A DNA stretch of 64,000 bases from Acanthochlamys bracteata (lineage: Eukaryota; Streptophyta; Magnoliopsida; Pandanales; Velloziaceae), in assembly GCA_019914995.1 (NCBI GenBank), contig CM034140.1, positions 4,898,001 to 4,962,000 on the forward strand, read 5' to 3'. The notes under the pieces are model-generated. The model was not told where the DNA came from, made no database searches, and saw only the letters and a list, made by a program, of their open reading frames with translations. Below are positions 22,505 through 32,599 of the stretch, piece after piece. The first letter of the stretch is position 1. Each line of letters begins with the position of its first letter. The position numbers and the translations under genes are program-made.

Positions 22505-22806
22505 ACATTTTGTCCTCCTAAACATTCAACTTCTTCTTCTCTTTTTCTAATAAAAAACTGAGTCTGATTTACTAAATTTTCTACTTTTCCTATATGATAT
22601 AATTCTGTTGGGGATATAAGATCTAAACCATGTTGTCGAAAATGTTCTAGATTTTGTTCGGGATCTATAATTGAACCTACTTCAGTTAAATGTTTTTTAC
22701 TTCTATTAAAAAGTTTGCTTAAAAGAATCTGTTTAGATTTAGGAACTATTTTTCTTGAGCTTTGTTCTGCTAAAGTTTTAGAGCTTCCACTAAATGAAGT
22801 TGTCAT
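22505..22806 (-). pseudogene. Pararetrovirus copy D, movement protein N-terminus
   Basis: ATG at 22806-22804 (MTTSFSGSS) opens about 100 residues matching copy B almost base for base (two differences in the ~190 bases I compared). It includes KHLTEVGSIIDPEQNLEHF and ends where viral sequence meets the R1 LTR at 22505. Confidence 0.85.
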
Positions 22807-23075
22807 TTTATAGAGAAAAATTTTAATTCTCTAGGCTCTAGGTCTTTCTATTTCACTTATTTTATTAATATTTATACTATCAACTTTTTAATAAGATTTT
22901 CTAATTCGTTGTTAAAAGTATTTCTTTTTCTTTCTTCAAGTAATAAATCTAGTTTAGTATTTACTCGTAATAATAAACTGATAATAGTATTGTTTTGTCT
23001 AATTATAGTTTTATCTTGTGCAGGTGTGGGATCAAGTTTGCTAAATCCTTCTGCTGGAAATAAATATTTTTCAGA
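22803..23075 (-). pseudogene. Pararetrovirus copy D, ORF C pseudogene
   Basis: Matches copy B ORF C from a KYLFPAEGF segment through the LLLRVNTKLDLLLEE helix, then loses frame near 22888 by a one-base change in a run of T. The ATGA overlap with the next ORF is preserved at 22803-22806. The first residues of the ORF are replaced by other sequence above 23075. Confidence 0.75.
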
Positions 23076-23128
23076 CTCGTAATAATAAACCAATATTTTA
23101 ATCTAAATTATTCCATTCTCAAACACCC

Positions 23129-23222
23129 TCTTTCACATCCCGACAGTGAAAGAGGACTTGGACCAGAACACTCTGGCATCTAGAAAGATTCAAGATCCAG
23201 ATGGAGACAGGCTACCTAATGA
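23129..23222 (+). pseudogene. Pararetrovirus ORF E C-terminal fragment
   Basis: On the + strand it reads SHPDSERGLGPEHSGI then TAG, and continues into post-ORF sequence. It is nearly identical to 62854-62949 of copy C, with one mismatch seen. It lies only ~55 bp from copy D, which points the other way. Confidence 0.8.
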
Positions 23223-24982
23223 AATAATCTATTGAAGAAGCACCAAACATGTCAGGAGCAGAGTATTGAAGAATTTATATGGAATACTGCAAACATTTGC
23301 ATTGAAATATAAAAAATGCAGTTAAAATCTTATTTCGTTTGTGTTATGTTTTAACTTTTATTATATTTTGTTGAATTTGGTACTTTTGGACTACTAGATG
23401 TTATTATGGAGTGTACTAAGCAAGATCCAACAAAGAGTAAGTTAAAAATATTAGTGTGGAAAAGATATGGTGATTAAATAAGCTGAAGGCAAAGGTCTTG
23501 TTGGTTTACAATTACGTTACATGAGACTACTTGCAAATGTTCGTGGAGTAAGTTATGATCCATGTTATTGAAAAATTAATTTTAAGCAATTTGTTGCAAA
23601 AAACTTCAAATTGGAAACGTCCTAGTATTTGGTTGTGCAATATTAATGCTGAACATCATGGCCCTTTAGTAAGAATTCTTCTACTATATGATATCCTGGA
23701 CATTGTCTCAAAGGGTTTTCATCTGGCAAAATTAAGTGCTTCTGTTGTGTGACATAGTTTAGCTAACCTCCCTTAATGCTTAATATTAATTGAGCATTAC
23801 TAGCCTCCTTTTTGTTAAAAAAGTAGCTACTTTGTAACTTATATCTTCAAAAGTAGCTCCTTTGCTTTAGTAGTTTAACTGACAATGCGACTGCCTCTAA
23901 ATCTGCGTAAGTTGATATGTAGCTGGTAAGTAGCATTGTGAAAATTGATTGCCGCCAAATGTTCATTGCTGATCATTTAGTTTTGATGAATCAAGGAACA
24001 CACCTTGCAGTTGCAGCTAGTGCTGGTTGGAGGGTCAAGTTTCTTCAGTGTGAATAATGAATCAAAGAATTGTCTTCCTACTTAGTTAAGTTCCTTGCTT
24101 ATGAATAGAAATCTTTTGTCGCTCCATAACTTCCTTACTTTGCTTGCATACTGATTTCATTTCCTTCATCCTCCTCCCTCATTGTTTCGTGATAAAAGAA
24201 CCAATTTAGTGCTGGTTGGAGGGTCAACCTCAATTGATGCAATCAATCCAGAATTGGTTTCCATCCTTAAGCAAGTTCTTTGCTAGCATTTGTAGGGTGC
24301 CATTGTCATCTTAACTTCTTCATCATTGCACACTCGTACATATATGTTACAACAATTCGATCTCCCAGTTTACCTCTACATGCTTTTGACGCAAGGGTAG
24401 TACTCACAAAAGCCATCACTTAGGTATAATTTGCTGATTTACTTTCTGATGTAGTTGCATTATCTTCTAGATCTGCCTAACCACGTTACATTTCTAGCTT
24501 TTGCATCCAATTTCAGAATATTAGTGATGATTTTATCTTGATGGTGAGCTTAAGGTACAGGCTGTCTTTTGACTTTTTTTTAAGGTAATCTCACAGTATT
24601 TGTTGCCTTCTTACTCGTGCTTCTATTTGTGCATTGCTGCATTACAACAGACCTTGAACCTCAACTCCTGTTTGCAGCATAGATGTTAAGACGTTTGTGG
24701 GTTTACTGTAGGTATAGTCAAAGTCAAAATTGAATGATAATTATATAAGTTTAGATAAGTGGTATAGTGCTCTTTTTCCCATAGAAGACCTACAACTATC
24801 CAAAACTTGTAAGCTGATTACAAGTGATTCTTGTTTTGTATTAATCTTCCATAAGAAAGATGGCATATGTTAGATGAGTAGGACGTTTACCTATCCTTGT
24901 GAGAAACATATGGTTATATAATTTTTTTTTTTAATCAAGATAGTGGTTGTACGAGCAGTGACTGCAAGTTCGTCATGTCTAA
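23223..24982. other. No recognisable gene
   Basis: AT-rich sequence without convincing open frames. A 21-bp block (core GTGCTGGTTGGAGGGTC) occurs twice, at 24018-24038 and 24207-24227. A short + strand frame at 23555-23752 has no domain. Confidence 0.4.
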
Positions 24983-25502
24983 TGTTACGGTATGGCTATT
25001 TTGGCTATTCTCCCCATCGAAATTGCCTTGGTAAAATACTTTTTGCCTAGGCAAAATATCTTGTACATAAGCTAAGTCTAGAATATGGTAGAATACTCTA
25101 GATAAAGGATAGCTGGCATAAATCTAGAGTAGGGTAGAGAATACTCTAGAAAGGTGGAGATTTTTCTAAGGGATATTATATAAGAACTTTCTGGACTATG
25201 TATTCTCCACTGTCCGATCAAAGCAATCTCCACCGTCCGTTGAGGAGGTGGAGGAGCTATAAATAGGAGGGTAAGGATCCCCAATTTGGGCATCAAGTAT
25301 TTCAACCAAGAATTGTACAAAGCCAAATTAATATAAAGCTTTCCTTCTAAAAAGCTCTCTTCAAGTGTTCTTACTTTCCCTCTAGTCCCTTCAAGTTTAT
25401 TTTAGCTATCTTTGATAGCTCATTTTGGTAAAGGCTGACTTAGCCACAGAGGAGTGTGACTAAGTGCCGCACGAGCCAAGATAAAAACTCTAGGCCCGTA
25501 AT
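24983..25502 (+). mobile_element. Ty3/gypsy chromovirus 5' LTR
   Basis: It matches the LTR at 42177-42655 along its length (shared blocks: AATACTCTAGATAA, GTTCTCCACTG/GTATTCTCCACTG, GAGGAGCT followed by TATA). TATA box TATAAATA at 25258-25265. It is followed within a few bases by a primer site. The outer left end is inferred from alignment with the 3' LTR (TG at 24983). Confidence 0.75.
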
Positions 25503-25505
25503 AAG

Positions 25506-25517
25506 TAGTATCAGAGC
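25506..25517 (+). promoter_or_regulatory. Chromovirus primer-binding site
   Basis: TAGTATCAGAGC, one mismatch from the plant initiator tRNA-Met primer site, immediately 3' of the LTR and 20 bases before the gag ATG. Confidence 0.75.
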
Positions 25518-25537
25518 CAAGGTTCTGCCAATCAAAA

Positions 25538-26437
25538 ATGGCAAGCGGAAACGATGTTACCATCCATGAGGGAAGGGAGATTGAAAGGAGAGCTCCCGAT
25601 AGCAGTCGCCAACGAAAGGAGAAGTCTAGGGACGTTATGGCGGACGTGAATGCAATGCTTGATAGGGTGGAGCTTGCTATGGCGGATAAGGTGGACTAGT
25701 TTGAAGAGTTGGGCCAAAGCATCGAGAAGCTTGAGAAGGGACAAGAAGAGCTTCGTCCGGAGATGGAAGGTGCCTTAAACGTGGTGGCTAATCATCGTCT
25801 TGCCAAGGTAAGACCCTTAAAGACTCTCTCTTGGGTGATGTGGATACTCTTAGGAGGGAAGTAGCCACTCTTAGGGATGAGGTCACAAGGATGGCTACCG
25901 AGTTGAGGGATGTCCGAGAAGACTAGGCACTTTGCAAGATGGCGGTTACGCAAGGGGCAGTTTCTGCCGTGCCCTCAACTTCGACTCCTTCGAAGGTGGA
26001 TGTTCCAAGACCCAAGGCGTATAAGGGTGCGAGGAACGCGAAGGAGATTGATAACTTTCTTTGGAGCTTGGAGCAACTCTTTAGGAGTACCGGCGTCGCG
26101 GAGGATGCAGGTAAGATCGATCATGCCACTCTTTATCTTGAATATACCGCAATGGTATGGTGGAGGAGGAGGCATGCCAAGATCGAGAGGGGTACCTGCA
26201 CCTTTGCCACTTGGGAAGAGTTCAAGAGGGAACTCAAACGGCAATTCTATCCGGTGAATGCCGAGGATGAGGCAAGGGCAAAGCTTCGGCACTTGACTCA
26301 TCGGGGCAATATAAGGGACTATGTCAAGGAATTTTCAGAGTTGATCTTAGAGATCTCCGATTTTCCAGAAAGAGAGGCCCTTTTTGCTTTCATAGACGGA
26401 TTGCAAACATTGGCGAGACTTAAACCTCTAAAGAAAT
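25538..26437 (+). pseudogene. Ty3/gypsy gag, truncated
   Basis: ATG at 25538 (MASGNDVTIHEG) starts a charged N-terminal region with a TAG at about 25696 and a frameshift near 25810. The part from 25939 is open and shows the Retrotrans_gag pattern: VPRPKAYKGARNAKEIDNFL, LFRSTGVAEDAGKIDHAT, WWRRRH, then FATWEEFKRELKRQFYPVN, RAKLRHLTHRGNIRDYVKEF and EREALFAFIDGLQ. Gag packages the element RNA. The frame ends at 26437 where viral copy B begins, so the nucleocapsid and all of pol are missing here. Confidence 0.85.
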
Positions 26438-26910
26438 AGAGCTATTTGATTATACTGATTACATACAAGAATAGGTTCTTCGACTAAATTGAGATTTGTT
26501 ACTTCTTCGACAGAATGTTTCTGAGTATTGGGTGGAATATGAAGAAAGCTAAAGTCATGTTTCTGTATATTACTACTTTCAGGTATGTCTAAATTTATTG
26601 TAGATTCAATTCTAGTTATTTTTTGTTTTAATTTAAATACTTGTTTCTCTAAATAACTTATTCTTGAATCTAATGTTTCTTTATATTTACGATAGTAGTA
26701 GTCATTGGTATCTAAGTGTAAACACTTTATACATCCTTCTTTTAAACATAAACTACATTTAGCTCTATTCATTCTACTAGGAAACCAATGACAAAGAAAA
26801 CATGGTGTACAATCTATTCCTTCGTATTTTTGCCAATTATGAGAGCATTCTTCATTCATATATTCTAATTCTTCCTCAGAAGAGTCTGAATCTATTTTTA
26901 TTCCTGACAT
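26438..26910 (-). pseudogene. Copy B capsid C-terminus with badnavirus-type Cys motif
   Basis: The frame begins MSGIKIDSDSSEEELEY (acidic), followed by Cys residues spaced exactly C-x2-C-x11-C-x2-C-x4-C-x2-C (residues 37-63, about 26802-26722), the second zinc-binding-like motif known from badnaviruses. A probable coiled coil (SRISYLEKQVFKLKQKITRI) follows, then the LNLVEEPI lead-in to the protease. The last residues (IALFL) are already non-viral: the junction with Ty3 gag is at about 26437. Confidence 0.85.
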
Positions 26911-27357
26911 TTCTTCAATAAAATCTTCGTGTAATTCATCTCTATATTTTTCTTCTAAAGATTCTATACTATAAATAGTCTCATCATCAGATATTTCAGA
27001 GTCTATATCTATTAAAGTTTCATTTACACATTCTAGTAATTCCGTATTTCTATTATGTAAATTCTTTCTTTTTGGACATGCATTACTTAAATGTTCTTCA
27101 CTATTGCATGCAAAACATTTTAATTTCTTTCTATAATTTCTTTTTGGATTAAATCGTCTTATATTTTTATTTCTATCTAAATATGGGTTTTTCCAATTAG
27201 ATCTTCTTAAATAATATTTCTTTTTGGAATACGGACATCTACGTGATTTTCTTTTTATTTTTGTTTCTCTATAATCCGATTAGGGACATACATATTATTG
27301 CAGAATGCAAATTGTCCTCTTTTTAGTTGTCTAGCTGTTTGTATTTCAGTACATTTT

Positions 27358-27834
27358 TTAGTTAATACTTTTATTATGATTTACTCTCTGAGTAATAGTC
27401 CATAAATTATTGGGATTTTCTTTTACTGGTGCTAAATTATTCCATTCTCTTTCAATTTCTTTTGGTAAGTCTGGAGGAAATTTTCTAAATAGTCTTTTTC
27501 CATATTCCTGGTCAAAACCAGCTCCTGCTTTACATACCATATGCATATATTCATTACAAAATCGTTTGGCTTTACTGACATCTTTAAGTTGCATTTGTTC
27601 TATATGCATTAACGCGTCTGCTTGCATAGATACTAGTCCTACATTAGGATCTTTTCCAGTTATTAACTGATGTATTTGATTAACAAAATTATAAGGATTT
27701 GGTCCTAAGTCTGTAAGCCTTTTATAACCAGTCGGTTGGTCTCGTTTAAAAACTTCCCATAATCCTCTTACAGATTCTCCTAAAAAGACTTCTAAATATC
27801 TAAATGCTTCTTCTCCAGTAGTACAATCTTTCAT
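27358..27834 (-). pseudogene. Copy B capsid core
   Basis: A 158-codon open stretch with the badnavirus/tungrovirus capsid pattern: GEEAFRYLEVFLGESVRGLW, YKRLTDLGPNPYNFVNQIH, VGLVSMQADALMHIEQMQL, FCNEYMHM, GFDQEYGKRLFRKFPPDL. This domain forms the bacilliform or isometric shell in the family. The ATG at 27834 is internal; the true frame runs in from the nonsense codon just upstream. Confidence 0.85.
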
Positions 27835-29510
27835 ATTTTTCCAGTATGTTCCTACTACTGTATTTTTTCATACATCTAAAATATTATTCCATAACTGAGG
27901 GTCATGTGCTGAGAGGTTAAGAATTTGTCCTTCTCCTAGAGTTTGAAATTGTATTTTTTGTTCTAATGGAAAAGGTTTTCCTTTTGATCTTAAATTTGTA
28001 AAATCTTGCTCATGTAATGCAATTGTTCGTCTAGGTAAATTTCCATAATAAGTTGAGTTTTCTGTTGTAGGTTCAGTTCTCTGGAATGGACTAATTGCTG
28101 ATGCTGGGCTAGATTCAGTGGATTCCATAAGTTCTACTTGACTAATTTCGCTAATTGAATCTAATTTGTCTTTACTAAAATATTTTAATCTAAATGTATT
28201 ATCTAATTCTTCCATTTTTTCTAATTCTAATTTTAGAGGTGCCACTGCATCTAAAAGTTTTTGTTTTATGGGTGGAATATAATCTTTAGTTACTTCTCCA
28301 CTTTTTATCTTCTGAACAAACCTTTCTCTTATTCTCCATATTTCTAATCTTTTATCCCATAATTCTCTAATTTTATCATGTCGTTCTTTTAATTTAAAAT
28401 GAATACTATCTTCGGCTAAATTTCCTTTACGAATATTCCTTTGACAATCATAATAAAAATATTCATTTGTATCTAAATTCCAAGAAACTTCTAATCTTAA
28501 GAGGTCTTCAAAAGTTCTAATTGTATCCATACTTTTTTCTGGACATGCTATCACTATAGGATCTTCATAAACTGTTGTAAATTCATTAATGCATTCTTCT
28601 GCTTCATTATCTTCTAACGTAGAAATTGATTTATAATCAGTAAATCTAACACTCGTATTATTTCTAATATTTTTATACATCATACTAGTTTCTGGAATAA
28701 GAATATTTGATTTTTGATGAAATTCATCTAAAAGCCATTCTCGTCCAGCTAATTCTGTAGGATCTACTTTATTGGCTTTTAACATTTTAATTCCTTTAGA
28801 ACTTACTAACTGAATAACATCATCCATTTCTAATTTATATTTTATGTCTCCATTATTAGTTAATCTTCCAATAAATCCTATTGAAAATAATAAATTGCTT
28901 CCTCCAGTTTTTCCTTCATAACCTCTGGTTTTAACTCCTGTTTTTAAATGTTGAACTCCTTTTGAATACTTGTTAAAAAGTTTGGACAACAATAAAGCAT
29001 TCTGCATTCTGAGACATGTCTATTTCTATAGTAGCTATTGCTGCTTGTTCTGGATTAATCATAAATCATTATAAACATAAAGTAATACTTTTGTTCCTAG
29101 ATAACTTCTATCTAATCCTTTTACTCCTATAATTAATAATCCTAAATGTATAAAATTAAATTGAGAACTTCTTAAAATTTTATAAGCTTCTAAACTAATC
29201 ATATCTAAAATAACATTTTGTCCTCCTAAACATTCAACTTCTTCTTCTCTTTTTCTAATAAAAAGCTGAGTCTGATTTACTAAATTTTCTACTTTTCCTA
29301 TATGATATAATTCTGTTGGGGATATAAGATCTAAACCATGTTGTCGAAAATGTTCTAGATTTTGTTCGGGATCTATAATTGATCCTACTTCAGTTAAATG
29401 TTTTTTACTTCTATTAAAAAGTTTGCTTAAAAGAGTCTGTTTAGATTTAGAAACTATTTTTCCTGAGCTTTGTTCTGCTAAAGTTCTAGAGCTTCCACTA
29501 AATGAAGTTG

Positions 29511-29816
29511 TCATTTTATAGAGAAAAATTTTAATTCTTTAGGGGTTCTAGGTCTTTCTATTTCACTTATTTTATTAATAGTTATACTATCAACTTTTTT
29601 AATAAGATTTTCTAATTCGTTGTTAAAAGTATTTCTTTTTCTTTCTTCAAGTAATAAATCTAGTTTAGTATTTACTCGTAATAATAAACTGGTAATAGTA
29701 TTGTTTTGTCTAATTATAGTTTTATCTTGTGCAGGTGTGGGATCAAGTTTGCTAAATCCTTCTGCTGGAAATAAATATTTTTCAGTTTCTAATAAAGCTT
29801 CTTGGTAATCTTTCAT
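29511..29816 (-). CDS. Pararetrovirus copy B ORF C (badnavirus ORF2-like), intact frame
   Basis: This 101-codon frame, MKDYQEALL to a basic PRTPKELKFFSIK end, has no internal stop. ATG overlaps the ORF B stop (ATGA 29816-29813) and its own TGA overlaps the polyprotein ATG (ATGA 29514-29511), the translational-coupling layout used by badnaviruses and rice tungro bacilliform virus. Central Leu-rich helix (LLLRVNTKLDLLLEERKRN). Likely a small nucleic-acid or virion-associated protein, by position and size. It is an endogenous fragment, so expression is doubtful although the frame is intact. Confidence 0.75.
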   Translation of the reverse strand: MKDYQEALLETEKYLFPAEGFSKLDPTPAQDKTIIRQNNTITSLLLRVNTKLDLLLEERKRNTFNNELENLIKKVDSITINKISEIERPRTPKELKFFSIK

Positions 29817-30235
29817 AAAGAAAAAGATTTTCTAAAAAGTTCTATTAATGTATCTAATTTTTTATCTAAACTTTGTAATTGTTGTTCAATTTTTTGTAAA
29901 TTAATAGTTCTTTTAGAATAATGAGATATTATTTCAGAACTAAACTGATATTGAGCTTTTAAAAAATCTAAATTATTTCTTATTGTTTTTATGTCTAAGA
30001 AAACAGATGATAAATCACTAGTTGAATTTTTTGCTAAAGAAAATTCAATATGAGTTGAAAGATTTAAAAGTAAGTCTAATAAAGTGTTTAATATAGGTTC
30101 TGAACTATGTAAAAGATGTTTGAAATCACAGTTCTTTTCAAAATTACACTTAAGTTTACACTTATCTAGAGTTATAGCTACTCTTGGAATATGAGAAATT
30201 TTTAAATCTAAATAATCAAATTTCTTCAGATCCGC
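29813..30235 (-). CDS. Pararetrovirus copy B ORF B (badnavirus ORF1-like), open frame without ATG
   Basis: About 140 codons are open from GCG at 30235 to TGA at 29815-29813. The start region overlaps the last ~20 bases of ORF A in the +1 frame. The predicted product begins ADLKKFDYLDL, has two Cys (KCKLKCNF), a hydrophobic LLDLLLNL stretch, and a long Leu/Ile heptad-like C-terminal half suggesting a coiled coil (LQKIEQQLQSLDKKLDTLI). The corresponding codon is GTG in L1 and L2, and none of the three has ATG there. Either a non-AUG start is used, as reported for ORF1 of rice tungro bacilliform virus (AUU), or expression is by a frameshift. Badnavirus ORF1 kinship is inferred from position and the YLDL-type start. 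Confidence 0.6.
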   Translation of the reverse strand, partial: ADLKKFDYLDLKISHIPRVAITLDKCKLKCNFEKNCDFKHLLHSSEPILNTLLDLLLNLSTHIEFSLAKNSTSDLSSVFLDIKTIRNNLDFLKAQYQFSSEIISHYSKRTINLQKIEQQLQSLDKKLDTLIELFRKSFSL

Positions 30236-30608
30236 TATTGTTTTCTTCTTCAGTGTTATCTTCTGCTAAAGTAAGATTTGCAAATAATTCTTCAAAATTA
30301 ACAATATATTCTTCTCTAGCTGTTAAATATGGTCTTCCGTTACGTTCACTAAGAATAGGAATGAGTTGATATATTATCTGAATAGCTTCGTAATTTCTAC
30401 TTCTCTGTTCAGAATTTTCTATAGATAATAATTCTTGTAAAGGAAAATAAAAATTTCTTTCTAAAAATACTGCGTCTTGACTAACTTCAGTAATTTGATC
30501 TAAATCAACTACTCTAAAAAATTCTTCTAAAGTTACTCCTATTGCTTGTATATGATGCTCATTTAAAGGTGAAAATATTGTATGTTCTACCTTAATGGGT
30601 ACTGTCAT
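30216..30608 (-). CDS. Pararetrovirus copy B ORF A, intact frame, function unknown
   Basis: A 130-codon frame without stops, from ATG 30608-30606 (MTVPIKVEHTI) to TGA at 30218-30216. It contains VTLEEFFRVVDLDQITEV, a NYEAIQIIYQLIPILSERN segment and an acidic tail. Present in colinear form in L1 and L2. It is the first ORF after the primer site. I do not recognise a family; badnaviruses normally start with the ORF equivalent to ORF B, so this is an extra 5' gene. As part of a fragment flanked by R1 sequence at 30642, it has lost its own leader and promoter. Confidence 0.75.
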   Translation of the reverse strand: MTVPIKVEHTIFSPLNEHHIQAIGVTLEEFFRVVDLDQITEVSQDAVFLERNFYFPLQELLSIENSEQRSRNYEAIQIIYQLIPILSERNGRPYLTAREEYIVNFEELFANLTLAEDNTEEENNSGSEEI

Positions 30609-30641
30609 ATAATTTATATTCTATCTAGATTTACAGATCTA

Positions 30642-30788
30642 TGCCATTCGAGGCCTTTGGTTTGTGTTGAGGAAGAGCTCTTCTCCAGTTAGGAGTTGTT
30701 CTACTCCGGTATGCTCCAGTTGTCGGAAGAAAAGAAGTAGCTACAAGTCTTCCAAAAGTTGCCGTTCATAGCTCGGCAAATTTGCGAG
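30642..30788 (-). mobile_element. R1 gag-region fragment
   Basis: The segment matches 20014-20140 in the same orientation (shared block GGCCTTTGGTTTGTGTTGAG). It abuts viral copy B on the left; on the right it meets an R1 piece pointing the opposite way. Confidence 0.6.
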
Positions 30789-31380
30789 TCTCCCAACGAA
30801 GCGGTGAACGATGCAGAAGATTGATTAGATTCGGATACATTGGCAGCACTCACGATTCACGACTAGGTCCATCAGAGTCTTGCGCGCGAAGCGTGGTGGA
30901 ACCTAAACATCAAATCAAAGAACTACTGAGAATTCTTTGTTTTCACAAACAGCAGTGACAAGACATAAGCACATGACCACTGATGTGGCTTGACGAGACG
31001 TTCTGTCTTGTAACCATTATTGTAATAGTATAGTGATAAGATTCCCTTGTATTATTGTACCTGGTCACTATATGTGGGGGACCACGTACGTTAGTGTTGT
31101 GTTGTCATTAGTTAGTGGTGTCTCATCATTGTACTATGCCCACATGCATATGTCGGCCACTAGCCCAAGATGAGGCTTAGGGGATACGCCACTGTGATCC
31201 CTTATAAATACTATAAAAATGGGGCTTCTCCCCTTGGTTGAGGTCACCCCTCATACCACTTATGAATAAACCTAAAGCTTAGAAGAATATCTCTGATCTT
31301 ATCTTTGTTTTTCCTCCGTGTAATTTTCTTCAGACCTTTCTGCGCCAATCTTTCCTCCACCGGGCTATCTAGATCCAATC
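30789..31380 (+). mobile_element. R1 3' internal region and LTR (+ orientation)
   Basis: Bases 30830-31020 are the inverted counterpart of 19257-19440. The LTR follows from TGTAATAG at 31021 to CCAATC at 31380, about 360 bp, with a TATA box around 31210 (CTATAAAAATGGGGC) and AATAAA near 31264. This is the most complete R1 LTR in the window. Confidence 0.7.
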
Positions 31381-31396
31381 TGTGGGTCGGTTGAGA

Positions 31397-31588
31397 GATT
31401 GGATCTAGATAGCTCGGCAGAGGAAGGAGTCGCGAAGAAAGGAGTCTTGTCAAGTGGTATGAGGAGTGACCTCAAGCAAGGGGGGAAGCACCATGTTTGT
31501 AGTATTTACAAGGGATCGCAGTGTCGTATCCCATAAACCTCATCTTGGGCTAGTGGCCGACATTTGCGGTGAGGTGACCATACTTGAC
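31397..31588 (-). mobile_element. R1 LTR, inverted partner
   Basis: It begins GATTGGATCTAGATAGC, the exact complement of the end of the preceding LTR, and follows the R1 LTR to about 31588 (CTAGTGGCCGACAT region), where M2 begins. The two LTR ends are separated by only 16 bases, with no primer site between them. Confidence 0.7.
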
Positions 31589-32165
31589 AGAAATAGCTCA
31601 CTGGTATCCTGACGGGAAATACATGACAGTGAGTTATGGTCTATTGCCAGCCGCATGGCAGTTTGGGATAGACAGGTCACTAGTTTCCAGCAAGTGAGCT
31701 GATTGGTCTCCGCCAAAATAAATTTATAAAAGTTTTTTGGTTAGTCAGAGTTGTACAATCTTGTTTAAATAAATTACACATAACAATTTTTTTTTTTTTT
31801 TTTTACAATACAACTTAACAAAACTTTTTATTTTTAAACATAGAGCTATGCAAGCTCATTAGCAGCTGACCAGTGAGCTATGCTAGCTCACTTCCCAGCC
31901 GCTAGTGAGGTCACTGGACAATGAGCATACTAGACAGTGAGCTCACTGGCCTCACTCTGGCCAAAATAACTTTTAATTTTAATTTCTTTTGTTAGTTGGA
32001 GTTGCACGATTTTGTTTAAATAGATTGCATATAAAAAAAAATTATTATTTTTTACAATGCAATTTAGCAAAACTATTTTGTTCAAACGTTGAGCTATGTG
32101 AGCTCACTGGCTAGCTGCTAGTGAGTTCACTATCCAGAGCTCACTAGACGGTGAACTCACTAGTT
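31589..32165. repeat. Subterminal GAGCTCAC array of M2 (left)
   Basis: The inverted counterpart of 8341-8890. GTGAGCTCAC-type palindromes (for example 31938, 32099, 32138) alternate with two spacers of the TTTAAATAAATT, poly-T or A, TTTTTGTT type, including an 18-base T run near 31785. Same architecture as in M1. Confidence 0.7.
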
Positions 32166-32590
32166 TCCATGCCGTTGCACACATGTTTCTATTTGAAGAA
32201 GAAAAAAATTGAGCACAGAACAATATCAAGCATAGGAAAATACATAACAAGCTTAGCAAAGGTCAATTTTGTCATTACCCAAGAGTTGCTTATAATGTGA
32301 GAAACAGAGAAGGCTCTTTGTTCTACTCTCTGTCCAATGGTGTTTAGCTTTTGTTTCAGCAACACACAAGAAATAAAAAGGATTGTTCTTATTGTTTTTA
32401 TATTTGAATCCAAAATCTCCTACACTATGTCTAACCAGTTCATTTGTATTATATGAAACTTTTTTGCACTTCTCTTCCATTCAATAACGTTTGTATTTGA
32501 ATTTTGTTGTCTTACATTATTTTCTTTGAAATTTGTAGGTTTCGAGGTCGGCTCTTCTTCCCTATAAACTGCAAACATAGTAAATGACAA
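32166..32590 (+). mobile_element. M2 transposase 5' flank
   Basis: The counterpart of 8000-8340 in M1, inverted. Non-coding; small frames on the opposite strand are not conserved between copies. Confidence 0.5.
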
Positions 32591-32599
32591 TTTCAAGTC

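Larger units (their letters stand above)
26438..29514 (-). pseudogene. Pararetrovirus copy B polyprotein (ORF D): movement protein and capsid
   Basis: ATG at 29514-29512, overlapping the ORF C stop. The 30K-type movement protein runs from 29514; a one-base deletion near 29062 ends the first 151-codon frame and the sequence resumes in another frame at 29050-29007 and on to 27868 (379 codons open, including FSIGFIGRLTNNGDI and the capsid-linker). A TGG-to-TGA nonsense change near 27865 separates that from the capsid core. Frame is lost again at about 27360, restored in sense around the CCHC knuckle (about 27140-27090), then open from 26910. Protease, reverse transcriptase and RNase H are absent: the copy ends at 26438 against Ty3 gag. 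With few disablements, this is the best-preserved 5' half. Confidence 0.9.

Noticed and set aside
25975-26301. 108-codon frame on the minus strand
   Set aside because: Antisense to the well-supported Ty3 gag on the plus strand.
27410-27670. 86-codon frame on the plus strand
   Set aside because: Antisense to the capsid core of viral copy B.
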